Assembly: GCF_004770995.1 (NCBI RefSeq)
Contig: NZ_RQHW01000082.1
Location: forward strand, 1 to 29,859
Direction of reading: 5' to 3'
Length of the DNA: 29,859 nt
DNA from: Leptospira idonii
Lineage (GTDB): Bacteria; Spirochaetota; Leptospiria; Leptospirales; Leptospiraceae
Shown piece by piece: positions 1-8,262 of this stretch. The position numbers were made by a program, and so were the translations under genes. Position 1 is the stretch's first letter; each line of letters starts with the position of its first letter. The notes beneath the pieces are model-generated. The model was not told the origin of the DNA and did no database searches. It was given only the letters and a program-made list of their open reading frames with translations.

Positions 1-657
1 GTCTTTAGGTGCGGGGGAAGGCGGCGGAGTGAATGGGTCTTCTTCCTCTTCATAAATATCCTCATCCCAATGAGAGGTGAATCTCTCCGCCGGTCCAATG
101 GTGATGGAGAAAAAACGAATCCCGTTCCAATAGTAGGTGAGAGGCCAGAGGACTAGGATTCCATTCATCAAAACGAATAGAAAATAAAATTCGTGGTAAA
201 GTCCCCAGGCGGCAAGATTAGCGGACCAAGTTCCCAAACCTAGTCCAGCCAGAACAGATCGTCCGTTTTCAAAAAGGATTTTGCTTGTGCCTACTGTTCC
301 GAAGGCATCCTTTAAAAAAGGATAAGTGAATAAAAATATAAAAAACAAAATGGGAAATTGAAAAAAATAATTTCCCATCGCATTGCTGTAATGCGGCGTT
401 CCGATGAGTCCGCCTAGCAAGGACCAAAAGAAAGCGATAAGGCTCGCTGTTACGAACAAAACGGCACCTAATACTAGATTACCGCCGGACTCGAAGAGGC
501 CTAGAGTCAATCGGAAGACCTCTCCCCAAATTTCAGTGATCTCTTCTCTGGGATAATTCTCTTTTGCATTGAAAAAGAGAAGATTGGCATAATAACCAAC
601 CACTCCCGTAAGAATCGTGGTAAAGATCAGGAAAAAAAGGAAGAGGATGAATTCCAT
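1..657 (-). CDS. Integral membrane protein of unknown function, C-terminus cut by window edge
   Basis: An open minus-strand frame runs from an ATG at 657 to base 1 without a stop, giving at least 219 residues. It reads as a polytopic membrane protein. Hydrophobic stretches lie near residues 1-24, 50-75, 95-115 and 135-165. They are followed by a cytosolic-looking tail that becomes acidic (DEDIYEEEED) and then proline-rich. The start codon lies one base after the purH stop, so it is probably translated with purH as the last known member of this purine operon. I do not recognise the family, and no enzyme motif is visible. The C-terminus lies outside the window. The frame is well supported by length, by the hydrophobic pattern and by tight packing; the function is unknown. 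Confidence 0.75.
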   Translation of the reverse strand, partial: MEFILFLFFLIFTTILTGVVGYYANLLFFNAKENYPREEITEIWGEVFRLTLGLFESGGNLVLGAVLFVTASLIAFFWSLLGGLIGTPHYSNAMGNYFFQFPILFFIFLFTYPFLKDAFGTVGTSKILFENGRSVLAGLGLGTWSANLAAWGLYHEFYFLFVLMNGILVLWPLTYYWNGIRFFSITIGPAERFTSHWDEDIYEEEEDPFTPPPSPAPKD

Positions 658-658
658 T

Positions 659-2200
659 TTAGTGTCTGAAGTGCCTCATGCCTGTAAACACCATGATCAA
701 TCCGTGTTCGTCCGCAGCTTGAATCACTTCTTCATCTCGGATGGATCCTCCCGGTTGGATGATTGCCTTAGCTCCTACTTTGGCGATGGCATCGATCCCG
801 TCTCGGAAAGGAAAAAATGCGTCACTTCCTACGTAAGAGCCTACAACGGATAATCCCACTTTTTGCGCTTTCACGGCACCTAACTCTACTGAATCGACTC
901 GGGACATTTGTCCTGCACCGATCCCTAGGGTGGAGTTTTGATCCGTATAAACGATTGCGTTCGATTTGATGAACTTCACGCAGTTCCAGGCAAACATAAG
1001 CCCTTCCAAATCGTCTTCCGTGGGTTGTTTTTTGGATACTATCTTTAACTTATCTTTTGTGATGAGATCGTAGTCTCTATTTTGGATGAGTAGTCCGTGA
1101 TGGAGGGATCTTAAATCCAATTCGTCTAAGGCTTCATCAAACTTAGCGATCGGGATGAGCCGGATATTCGGTTTTTTGGAAAAGATTTCCAAAGCTTCTT
1201 CGGAGAATCCTTCTGCGATGACTCCTTCCACAAAGTTTTTAGTGATCTCTTCCGCAGCGTCTTTCTCTACTTTTCCGTGGATTCCTATGATGCCGCCGAA
1301 GGCGGAAATTGGATCGGTTTTACGGGCCAGCTCGAAAGATTCCAAAACAGTTTCTCCGAAGGCGATTCCGCAAGGATTTAAATGTTTTACTATGGAAACT
1401 GCGTTTTGAGGGAGAAGGGATGCAACGTGGAAGGCAGCATCGAAGTCCAACATGTTATTGAAGGAAAGTTCTTTTCCTTGTAATGCTTCGAATTCCGATT
1501 TTGCGAATATCGGTTCGTAGAAGGCAGCATCTTGATGAGGGTTCTCTCCGTAACGTAACTTTTGTTTTTTGTTGAATGCGAATGAAATTTTATCAGGATA
1601 TTTGATATCCAGTTTTTTATTGAAGTAGGTTGCAATGGCAGTATCGTAACTTGCCGTTTCCGAAAATACTTTTGCCGCATAATGAAATGCAGTTTCTCTG
1701 GAAATTTTACCGTTGTTTTTTTTCCATTCTTCCGTGAACGAAGAGTAATCTTTCGGATCAGTAAGAACGACAACGTTTTTATGATTTTTTGCCGCAGAAC
1801 GAAGCATAGACGGACCACCGATGTCTATGTTTTCGATGGCATCTTCCAATTTGCAATCAGGCTTTTGAACCGTCTTTACGAAAGGATATAGATTTACGAT
1901 GACTAGTTCGATGGGGGAGATGTTGTTTTCTCCCATTTGTTTTACGTGATCTGGGTTCGTTGTATCGCCTAATAATCCGCCGTGGATTTTCGGATGGAGT
2001 GTTTTGACTCTTCCATGAAGGATCTCTGGAAAACCAGTAAAGTCTTCCACTTTTTTAACAGGGATTCCCGCTTTGGAAAGAGCATCGTATGTTCCCCCCG
2101 TAGAGAGAATTTCCACTCCGTTTTGGCTTAAAAAAGCGCAGATGTCAGTGATGCCAGTTTTGTCTGAGACAGAAACTAAGGCTCTTTTGATTTGGATCAT
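659..2200 (-). CDS. purH: Bifunctional AICAR formyltransferase / IMP cyclohydrolase
   Basis: This enzyme carries out the last two steps of de novo purine synthesis: formylation of AICAR with 10-formyl-THF, then ring closure to IMP. The 513 residues match the usual family length. The N-terminal MGS-like cyclohydrolase part (about 1-195) has the [13 protein letters not shown] segment at 63-75. The C-terminal transformylase part has RYGENPHQ at 216-223 and [10 protein letters not shown] at 271-280, where the Lys-His pair is catalytic in the family. The start overlaps the purN stop by four bases (ATGA), and the next gene begins one base after the stop, so the three genes form one operon. Both domains look intact. 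Confidence 0.97.
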   Translation of the reverse strand: MIQIKRALVSVSDKTGITDICAFLSQNGVEILSTGGTYDALSKAGIPVKKVEDFTGFPEILHGRVKTLHPKIHGGLLGDTTNPDHVKQMGENNISPIELVIVNLYPFVKTVQKPDCKLEDAIENIDIGGPSMLRSAAKNHKNVVVLTDPKDYSSFTEEWKKNNGKISRETAFHYAAKVFSETASYDTAIATYFNKKLDIKYPDKISFAFNKKQKLRYGENPHQDAAFYEPIFAKSEFEALQGKELSFNNMLDFDAAFHVASLLPQNAVSIVKHLNPCGIAFGETVLESFELARKTDPISAFGGIIGIHGKVEKDAAEEITKNFVEGVIAEGFSEEALEIFSKKPNIRLIPIAKFDEALDELDLRSLHHGLLIQNRDYDLITKDKLKIVSKKQPTEDDLEGLMFAWNCVKFIKSNAIVYTDQNSTLGIGAGQMSRVDSVELGAVKAQKVGLSVVGSYVGSDAFFPFRDGIDAIAKVGAKAIIQPGGSIRDEEVIQAADEHGLIMVFTGMRHFRH

Positions 2201-2838
2201 TTTCGGATTTCTACCTTTCTTCCGTTTATTTTTAATTTATTTTCACAAAATAATTGTATGGCGAGGGGAAGTATCTTATGTTCTTCTTTGAGAATTGCCA
2301 AAGATAATTCTTTTTCGTTCCAGTGAGGAAGAATTTCAACGGATTTTTGCAGTATGATGGGTCCGGTATCTACCCCTTCTTCCACAAAATGTACTGTGCA
2401 ACCTGCGATTTTGGCTCCGTAATCTAGGGCTTGTTTTTGAGAGTCGAGCCCCGGGAAAGAGGGGAGAAGGGATGGATGGATATTTATGATTTTTCCCGGG
2501 AAGCTTTGAACAAATTCAGGTTTTAAGATTCTCATGTATCCGCAAGCCACGATCAAATCGGGGGAGAGTTCTTTGGCTTGGGCCAGAAGGGCTTTGTGGA
2601 AATCTTTTTTGTCTGCAAATTCTGCAAAATTCAGGATCTGGACGGGGATTTGGAAGCTTCTGGCTAGCTCGATGGATTTAGCCTTCGGATTGTCCGTAAG
2701 GAGAGCTACAGGCAGGGCAGGAATCTTCTTTTTTTTAAGGAATTTGACTGCGTTTTCGAAGTTGGAGCCCCTTCCCGAGGCTAAAAACACAATTCGTTTC
2801 TCTTTTTTGGTAAATCCTGTTGCCAACAGTTTTCTCAT
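2197..2838 (-). CDS. purN: Phosphoribosylglycinamide formyltransferase (GAR transformylase, 10-formyl-THF dependent)
   Basis: PurN formylates GAR to FGAR in the third step of purine synthesis. The 213-residue protein has the nucleotide/phosphate loop SGRGSNFE (about 21-28), the catalytic [13 protein letters not shown] block (Asn119, His121) and VDTGPIILQ (Asp157), which are the expected catalytic residues. About 13 extra residues precede the usual N-terminus. No clear ribosome binding site lies before the ATG at 2838, so a slightly later start is possible. It is the first gene of the purN-purH operon and diverges from fliS across a 77-bp gap. Confidence 0.95.
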   Translation of the reverse strand: MRKLLATGFTKKEKRIVFLASGRGSNFENAVKFLKKKKIPALPVALLTDNPKAKSIELARSFQIPVQILNFAEFADKKDFHKALLAQAKELSPDLIVACGYMRILKPEFVQSFPGKIINIHPSLLPSFPGLDSQKQALDYGAKIAGCTVHFVEEGVDTGPIILQKSVEILPHWNEKELSLAILKEEHKILPLAIQLFCENKLKINGRKVEIRK

Positions 2839-2847
2839 GGGATAATC

Positions 2848-2861
2848 TAAGAATATTCTTA
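2848..2861. repeat. Perfect 14-bp palindrome between purN and fliS
   Basis: TAAGAATATTCTTA reads identically on both strands and lies in the 77-bp divergent gap, 10 bp from the purN start. A perfect AT-rich palindrome here could be an operator or could be chance. No repressor can be assigned to it. Confidence 0.35.
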
Positions 2862-2915
2862 AAGCACATTAAGCAAGTATCCTTTTTGGTCGATGGGAAT
2901 ACTCAGGAGAAAAAA

Positions 2916-3365
2916 ATGTCACTCGCGAGAAAGACTGGTGCCTACTCTGGATACAACGAATACAAAGCGAACGAGATCTCTACTGTTAGCCAAGTCAAAT
3001 TGATCGTTATGCTTTTTGATGGTGCAATTCGATTTTTAGGAATTGCAAACGAGAATATGAATCCTCGCAAATACGATGTTGTGAATAATAACATCATCAA
3101 AGCTCAAGACATCATTACGGAATTATTGTTATCTCTCAATATGGAAGAGGGTAAGGAAGTCGCAAACAATCTTCTTTCTTTATACATTTATCTCAAAAAA
3201 CGTTTGTTAGAAGCAAATATGAAAAAGGATAAAAAGATTGTGGATGAATGCGTGAAAATTCTGACCGAACTAAAAGCATCCTGGGAAGAATTGGAGAAAA
3301 AAGACGGGACTTCTTCTTCACAATCTTCACTTCCTCGACCTACAGGAATTTCGATTACAGGTTAA
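2916..3365 (+). CDS. fliS: Flagellin export chaperone FliS
   Basis: FliS binds the C-terminus of flagellin in the cytoplasm and keeps it unfolded for export. The 149-residue protein starts MSLARKTGAYSGYNEYKANE, with the family's conserved YxxNEI-like N-terminus followed by a helical body (LIVMLFDGAIRFL, then ALxL-type helices) and a Ser/Pro-rich tail. The start was chosen at 2916 because AGGAGA lies at 2905-2910, five bases upstream. An upstream in-frame ATG at 2820 would overlap purN, lacks such a site and adds sequence unlike the family. It is the first of three plus-strand genes. Confidence 0.93.
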   Translation: MSLARKTGAYSGYNEYKANEISTVSQVKLIVMLFDGAIRFLGIANENMNPRKYDVVNNNIIKAQDIITELLLSLNMEEGKEVANNLLSLYIYLKKRLLEANMKKDKKIVDECVKILTELKASWEELEKKDGTSSSQSSLPRPTGISITG

Positions 3366-3375
3366 AGTTCTGTAA

Positions 3376-3804
3376 ATGAAAAAGAAAGAATTAATGGCAA
3401 ACAATTCGATTACTGTCCAATTCTATGAAAGAAAGTTGAAATTACTTTCCGGGCTTGTCGCAAATCTTAATGAAGAAGAAAAGTTATTGTCTTATGGCGA
3501 TGCCGATTCCGCAGTTAAGATCGAATTTAAGAACGAACCGATCATTCAGAAATTAGAAGCGTTGGATAGAGAAGTTTTCGAAAGTAAGATCGGTGAGAGT
3601 TTCACTGAAGAAGAGCTCGCACTCTCTGAGAAAGTTTTTGATGTCTTAGATGAAGCTCGCAAAATTCAATTGAGAGTCCAAAGTCTTTTGGAAAGAGAAA
3701 TGAATTCCAGTAAGAAAGAGCTTTGGGAATTTAGAATCAAAAGAAAATTGAAACAGCACTTTCTTCAAAATTCCGGACTTTCGTGGACGAAAAATTACTG
3801 TTAG
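3376..3804 (+). CDS. Small helical protein downstream of fliS, possible flagellar chaperone
   Basis: A 142-residue, charged, probably all-helical protein without signal peptide or membrane segment. The gene follows fliS by ten bases and overlaps the next gene by 22. In many bacteria fliS is followed by fliT, which encodes a small helical chaperone. Position, size and predicted helicity fit that role, but no diagnostic FliT motif is visible, so the assignment is inference from context. Either ATG 3376 or ATG 3394 could be the start; neither has a strong ribosome binding site. The C-terminus is basic (FRIKRKLKQHF). Confidence 0.75.
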   Translation: MKKKELMANNSITVQFYERKLKLLSGLVANLNEEEKLLSYGDADSAVKIEFKNEPIIQKLEALDREVFESKIGESFTEEELALSEKVFDVLDEARKIQLRVQSLLEREMNSSKKELWEFRIKRKLKQHFLQNSGLSWTKNYC

Positions 3805-4358
3805 ATGAAGCCTTATCTTTTTTAGGATTGAAAGGCGATTCATCGGAAGATGATTTAAAATCACAATATCACAAATTAGCTAAAAAATATCATCCTGACG
3901 GAGGGGAGTTTACATCCGAAATCCTCTTTCAGGAATTGCAAAAGCACTATGAATTCTTAAAGAAATTTTGGGAACGGAATGGAAGCTTTGATGCTTTTTC
4001 CTTAGGAAAAGGTCGATCTAGCAGGCAGGATCATTCTTTTAGTCATGAGCCAGAAGCAGCAAGAGAAGGAGCCGGGAAAGATACGTCTTCTTCTCTTGTG
4101 CCAGATCCTATCTTCTCAATGTACAAGACTGCCAAAGAAGAAGAAACCAGGGCGATTCTCAACTATTTCGAAAAAACAAAGTTAGATCCCATGAATTTGA
4201 ATCATGCCAAAAACAATGCGTTGGCGGAGTTGAGAACTCGTTTGGATCCTGTATGCAAAGTCTATCTTGATATAGTTCAAAATCATCCTAAAAGTATTTG
4301 GGTCGGAGATTCTAAAGATTCCCTGGCAAGGCTTAGTGTTTGGTGGAAACAAAGCTAA
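3783..4358 (+). CDS. J-domain (DnaJ-like) protein
   Basis: The N-terminal ~65 residues form a J-domain: helix II KSQYHKLAKKYHPDGG carries the HPD motif at 37-39, which stimulates the ATPase of an Hsp70 (DnaK) partner. The rest (about 75-191) lacks the Gly/Phe and zinc-finger regions of DnaJ, so this is a type-III (class C) J-protein with its own client region. The start is a GTG inside the end of the previous gene; no in-frame ATG precedes the domain. Last gene of the fliS operon, so a flagellar assembly or chaperone role is an inference from linkage only. Confidence 0.85.
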   Translation: MDEKLLLDEALSFLGLKGDSSEDDLKSQYHKLAKKYHPDGGEFTSEILFQELQKHYEFLKKFWERNGSFDAFSLGKGRSSRQDHSFSHEPEAAREGAGKDTSSSLVPDPIFSMYKTAKEEETRAILNYFEKTKLDPMNLNHAKNNALAELRTRLDPVCKVYLDIVQNHPKSIWVGDSKDSLARLSVWWKQS

Positions 4359-4382
4359 ATTAGGGGATTGCGTGATGATCGG

Positions 4383-4976
4383 CTAAGAATAGGCCATCGG
4401 TGATGAGCGAGCTAAGATTTGGCAAAGTTCAATTCTATATTGGGGATCTTGGAAGCTTTTTGCTTTCGTTAGATAACGGTGAGATGCTAGCATTTGTAGA
4501 GTTGTAGTATCTCTTACAATCCCATACGCACGCATGATGCCCAACCAACCGATTTCCTCCCAGCTCAACAATAAAGATAAGAGCTTGCTTCTGGAGATAC
4601 CTAATCCATCTGCCATTATGTCCATTTCAACTAGTTCTCTTTCATCTGCACGGCAACTTACTTTTTGAAGTTCTAGCCCGGGAGCTTGGTATGACTTTGT
4701 TAGTTTTTCTCTCTTTGAAGGAATTAGACCATAGTAAATAGGATAGGCGGATTCTTCTAAAAGATTACGAAGTCTAGCGGAGAAAGATGAAGGTTCTACG
4801 TTTCTGGGATTTTGCAATTGTTGTAAGAGTTTGGGAGGAAGCAGGAAAGATGTGACAATGGTGCAGTCTCTTTCGTAGAAATAGAGTGAGTTCACTTCTG
4901 GCTTTGTGATTGAGATTGTTGTTACTTCTTGGTTCCAGCTTGTAATTACAGAAACGATTGGCTCATCATTTTTCAT
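4383..4976 (-). CDS. DUF1564 family protein
   Basis: A 197-residue protein that matches, from memory, the DUF1564 family, a paralogous group of unknown function described in Leptospira. Supporting segments are a lysine-rich LTKSYQAPGLELQKVSCRAD around 90-110, followed by a helix-turn-helix or ribbon-like stretch ADGLGISRSKLLSLLLSWE (about 122-142). That pattern suggests possible DNA binding but does not prove it. It converges with the J-domain gene 24 bases away. Its upstream gap holds a short hairpin at 5005-5018. No signal peptide is seen. Confidence 0.7.
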   Translation of the reverse strand: MKNDEPIVSVITSWNQEVTTISITKPEVNSLYFYERDCTIVTSFLLPPKLLQQLQNPRNVEPSSFSARLRNLLEESAYPIYYGLIPSKREKLTKSYQAPGLELQKVSCRADERELVEMDIMADGLGISRSKLLSLLLSWEEIGWLGIMRAYGIVRDTTTLQMLASHRYLTKAKSFQDPQYRIELCQILARSSPMAYS

Positions 4977-5004
4977 TATCTAGAGAAGGTCATAAGCCAT
5001 GCAA

Positions 5005-5018
5005 TTGGGCCTCGCCCA
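5005..5018. repeat. Short GC-rich inverted repeat upstream of the DUF1564 gene
   Basis: TTGGGC CTC GCCCAA gives a six-base-pair stem with a three-base loop, 29 bp upstream of the DUF1564 start codon. There is no T-run on either side, so it is not an intrinsic terminator. It may be a leader hairpin or a copy of a small dispersed repeat. Confidence 0.4.
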
Positions 5019-5079
5019 ACTTCATTTAGGAGAACATTGTGGTTTCGGATAAATTGAAAAAGGATGAATGGAATAAGAT

Positions 5080-5111
5080 AAAACTCCCCTTTATTTTTAG
5101 GCAAAGGGGAG
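5080..5111 (-). terminator. Intrinsic terminator of the TRAP transporter operon
   Basis: On the minus strand a perfect nine-base-pair stem (CTCCCCTTT / AAAGGGGAG, 5111-5103 with 5092-5084, ten-base loop) is followed directly by TTTT. It lies 70 bp after the dctM stop, in the right orientation to end the four-gene operon. Confidence 0.8.
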
Positions 5112-5112
5112 G

Positions 5113-5131
5113 CCGTTTCTGGATGAAACGG
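5113..5131. repeat. Second hairpin beside the terminator
   Basis: CCGTTTC TGGAT GAAACGG forms a seven-base-pair stem with a five-base loop, two bases from the main terminator stem. On the plus strand it is followed by GGTTTTC, so it could act as a weak plus-strand terminator, or it may only flank the minus-strand one. Confidence 0.4.
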
Positions 5132-5180
5132 GGTTTTCGTTCAAGTTAAGCTGGTGTTAGCAATGAAAAAGTAGGAGGTA

Positions 5181-6485
5181 CTACTTCCCCGCCGCGCCCT
5201 CTGCTCCTGAACCGATCAATCCTAAGGAAATTTCAGGAATCCAACTGATCAAAATGAGTCCGATGAGGAACATTCCTACGATCGGTGCGACCGACTGGAT
5301 TACTTTTCCTAATGGCTGTTTGAAGATACCGGATGCCACGAACAAGTTGACCCCGACCGGTGGAGTTAGGTAACCGATTTCTAAGTTTACGATCATGATG
5401 ATCCCGAAGTGAACCGGATTAATTCCATAATTGATCGCCATTGGTGCCAATAGAGGCGCCAATACAAGAATGGCACTCATGATGTCCATAAACATACCTA
5501 CGATCAGAAGCAATATATTGACTCCGATGAGGAAAGTTACAGGGCTGGAAATCATCTCGGACATAGTCGCTACCAAGTTTTGAGGAATTTCATTTTCGAT
5601 CATAAATTTGTTCAAGCTCACTGCTAGAATCAAGATCAAAAATAAGACCCCTAACATCTCGGCACTTTCCGCCATAATCTTTGGAATTTTAGGAATTTCT
5701 AATTCTTTGTGGATGAATACTTCCACTAGGATGGCATAGAAAACGGCAATGGCTGCAGATTCAGTAGCTGTGAAGAAACCGGAATAAATTCCACCTAAGA
5801 TCACCACCGGCATCATAAGAGCAAGAGTTCCCTCTTTCCATGCGATTTTAATTTCCGTCCAATCCCATTTGCTTCTTCCTACATTACCTGCTCTGAATAT
5901 AGAGTAGGCCATTAGAAGAGTCATGAGTAGGATCCCAGGTCCGATCCCTGCAATAAATAGATCGGTCACGGACACTCCCACCATAATCGCATAAACGATC
6001 ATAGGGATACTCGGTGGAATGATGATTCCTAAAGTTCCCCCTGATGCAAGTAAGCCCATGGAAAACTGGGTTGGATAACCTGCCTTAGTTAAGGAGGGAT
6101 ACATCAAACCACCGATCGCAATCAAGGTTACCGGAGAAGATCCTGAAATGGCCGCAAAAATACCGCAGGAAAATACCGAAGCGATCGCAAGTCCCGCAGG
6201 AACCGGAGCAGTCATTGCGGCGGCAATTCGAATGAGTCGCCTAGCAATACTTCCGTGAGTCATTAAATTTCCGGCAATGATGAAAAGAGGGATCGCAAGT
6301 AGGATCTCTTTATCTCCTGCGAAGAATAAATCTCCGATCACACTGTTTAATTCTTTAAAGGATTCCAAAGGAGGATCCGGTAAAAAATAGTAACAATAGA
6401 TTGTGATGGCACCCATCAGTACAATCAACGGTTGTCTGAGTAAGATTAAGGCAAGGATTAGAACTAATATTCCCCAAGAACCCAT
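5181..6485 (-). CDS. dctM: TRAP transporter large permease subunit (DctM)
   Basis: This is the ion-driven transport subunit of a tripartite ATP-independent periplasmic transporter, in the inner membrane. The 434 residues are hydrophobic throughout with about 11-12 membrane segments. They carry family features such as LAIPLFIIAGNLM, the SGSSPVTLIAIG loop, GTLGIIIPPSIPMIVYA and the C-terminal LEIGYLTPPVGVNLF. The start codon overlaps the dctQ stop by one base (TAATG), with a G-rich ribosome binding site within dctQ. Last gene of the operon. The substrate cannot be read from this subunit. Confidence 0.95.
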   Translation of the reverse strand: MGSWGILVLILALILLRQPLIVLMGAITIYCYYFLPDPPLESFKELNSVIGDLFFAGDKEILLAIPLFIIAGNLMTHGSIARRLIRIAAAMTAPVPAGLAIASVFSCGIFAAISGSSPVTLIAIGGLMYPSLTKAGYPTQFSMGLLASGGTLGIIIPPSIPMIVYAIMVGVSVTDLFIAGIGPGILLMTLLMAYSIFRAGNVGRSKWDWTEIKIAWKEGTLALMMPVVILGGIYSGFFTATESAAIAVFYAILVEVFIHKELEIPKIPKIMAESAEMLGVLFLILILAVSLNKFMIENEIPQNLVATMSEMISSPVTFLIGVNILLLIVGMFMDIMSAILVLAPLLAPMAINYGINPVHFGIIMIVNLEIGYLTPPVGVNLFVASGIFKQPLGKVIQSVAPIVGMFLIGLILISWIPEISLGLIGSGAEGAAGK

Positions 6486-7186
6486 TATTTATTCCCCCTG
6501 GTTTCAGCATGGCTCACTTGCTCTTCTGCAGTAGCAGACTCAAGTGCCTCTGTGGCTTCATTGAGATCTTCCGGAGCAAGTTTTGGGAAAATTCCGTAAG
6601 TAAAATGACGTAGTCCCATTGATATAAAAATATAAGGAAAGATCAATTGAACTTTCCAAAGATGAATCTCCGTTACAGGATTCACTTCGTCCAATTCGAT
6701 ACTTTCAATTACATAGATGATGGAAAGGTAAGCTAAGAATAAAAAGAAGGCAGCAATTACGAATTGTTCTACAATCTTGATATAAGGAAGCACCTTTTTA
6801 GGAAGAACTTTATCCGCAATTTCAGGTCTCAAGTGAGATCCTTTGGCACTGGCAAGTGCGGAACCGAACAACCCGCCCCATAACATAAAATAAAGGGAAA
6901 GTTTTTGCGCCCAAACAATACCGCCAAGCCCCATCCATTCCGAAAATCCTTGGATTCCTGAATGCAGAGAACCTGAAATATAAATTGTCCAATCTCCTAG
7001 AAAATTAGCAACGCTTGTGTTGGGGTAGGCACCTAATGCCTCAGTGACCCCATTCAAAATAGAATCGATAGCTTCTCGTTTGGCGACATCCGCAATCATA
7101 AGGAGAGTGAGCAGAAGGAAACAAATTCCTCCTGCCCATTTCTCGCCGAAACTGAGATAGTTAAGTATTTTTTCGACGATTTTCAT
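6485..7186 (-). CDS. dctQ: TRAP transporter small permease subunit (DctQ)
   Basis: The small membrane subunit partners DctM. At 233 residues it is longer than a typical DctQ (about 160-200). The extra length comes from an insert after the first membrane helix (about 35-80) and a hydrophilic tail rich in Glu and Ala. Four hydrophobic segments are visible, and the third-helix region holds the usual SKGSHLRPEI-type motif (ASAKGSHLRPEI here). A GGAGA site lies seven bases before the ATG. It sits between dctP (39-bp gap) and dctM (1-bp overlap). Confidence 0.88.
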   Translation of the reverse strand: MKIVEKILNYLSFGEKWAGGICFLLLTLLMIADVAKREAIDSILNGVTEALGAYPNTSVANFLGDWTIYISGSLHSGIQGFSEWMGLGGIVWAQKLSLYFMLWGGLFGSALASAKGSHLRPEIADKVLPKKVLPYIKIVEQFVIAAFFLFLAYLSIIYVIESIELDEVNPVTEIHLWKVQLIFPYIFISMGLRHFTYGIFPKLAPEDLNEATEALESATAEEQVSHAETRGNK

Positions 7187-7225
7187 CGAGGTTCTCCATC
7201 CCTGGAAAGGGAAAACTTATTTCGC

Positions 7226-8233
7226 TTAACCACCGCAAGCGGCTTTAGCTTTTTGTATTTTATCGTAGATTTGTTTGGACTGTCCGCCGATTTTACCGAT
7301 GACTTGTCCTGCAACATTACCTGCAGCTGCTTTAAATCCGGCTAAGTCGGATGCACTTGGCTCATACACTTGTACGTCCGCTTTTTTCAAAGTAGCGATC
7401 ATGTTTTTTTCGATATTACGAACCGCAACTCTGGCACTAGGTGCCAAACCGTTTCCTTCTCCCATAAGGATTTTCTTTTGGTCGTCATTCAAAGTATCCC
7501 AGAACTTTTTAGAATAAACGATCGCTGCCGGTTGGTAGATATGGCGAGTGAGTGAAAAATGTTTAATCGCTGTTTGCCATTCCGCTGCTAATGTGAATAG
7601 AGGAGTGTTGTCAAAACCTTCTACTACACCTGTTTGAAGGGAAGGAAGAACTTCAGGAATCGCAATCGGAATTCCACTTACACCTAACGCTTTCCAATAA
7701 GCGATGTGTACAGGAGACTCTTGAATACGGATCTTCACTCCTTTGAGGTCGTCCGGAGTTTTTACAAGATTGGTTTTTGTTCCGATACTTCTGTAACCGT
7801 TTTCGGCCCAAGTAACGAATACCAATCCTTTAGCTTCGAAAAGTTTTCTGAAATCTTCCAACAAGTGGTTGTCCAGAACACAATCTGCCTGATTATAACT
7901 ATTGAATAAATAAGGTATTTCTAATACGTTTAGTTCTTTGACAGTATTTGCCAAAGCTCCTGCAGTGAGTCCTCCCCCTTGCAGTTTTCCTCGAATCACT
8001 TGCTGTAGGATTTCGTTTTCCCCGCCCATTTGTCCGCCGGGATAAACTTTGATTTTAATTTGTCCGCCGGATTCAGAATCGATTTTCTTTTTGATTTTTG
8101 CAAGTTCGTTGGTCCAAGGAGAACCTTCCGGAGCAACGGTAGCAAGTTTAACAGTCGTTTGTGCGAATAAACCCCCACTTAACGTGAGGGCAAAACCAGC
8201 ACATGCAATGAATTTTACATGTTGATTGAACAT
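7226..8233 (-). CDS. dctP: TRAP transporter solute-binding protein (DctP family)
   Basis: Periplasmic receptor of the transporter. The 335-residue protein has a signal peptide (about 1-24, ending LFAQ) and the DctP fold. Visible features are KLATVAPEGSPW at the start, VYPGGQMGGENEILQQV, GVKIRIQESPVH (with the arginine that usually binds the ligand carboxylate) and LPSLQTGVVEGFDNTP. A strong AGGAG site precedes the ATG by seven bases. It follows the TPR lipoprotein by 29 bp. The conserved arginine favours a carboxylate substrate, but in TatT-linked systems the ligand has been debated (hydrophobic ligands have been proposed), so substrate is left open. Confidence 0.94.
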   Translation of the reverse strand: MFNQHVKFIACAGFALTLSGGLFAQTTVKLATVAPEGSPWTNELAKIKKKIDSESGGQIKIKVYPGGQMGGENEILQQVIRGKLQGGGLTAGALANTVKELNVLEIPYLFNSYNQADCVLDNHLLEDFRKLFEAKGLVFVTWAENGYRSIGTKTNLVKTPDDLKGVKIRIQESPVHIAYWKALGVSGIPIAIPEVLPSLQTGVVEGFDNTPLFTLAAEWQTAIKHFSLTRHIYQPAAIVYSKKFWDTLNDDQKKILMGEGNGLAPSARVAVRNIEKNMIATLKKADVQVYEPSASDLAGFKAAAGNVAGQVIGKIGGQSKQIYDKIQKAKAACGG

Positions 8234-8262
8234 TCTTTGTCTCCTAAATGATAGGTTGGTTT

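Noticed and set aside
2870..2896. Sigma-28-like promoter for fliS (TAAG-N15-GTCGATGG)
   Set aside because: Spacing is right but the elements match poorly (3 of 4 and 5 of 8), and the implied transcript start would leave almost no leader before the ribosome site.
2820..2915. Longer fliS N-terminus from ATG 2820
   Set aside because: It overlaps purN, adds residues not seen in FliS and lacks a ribosome site; ATG 2916 has AGGAGA.
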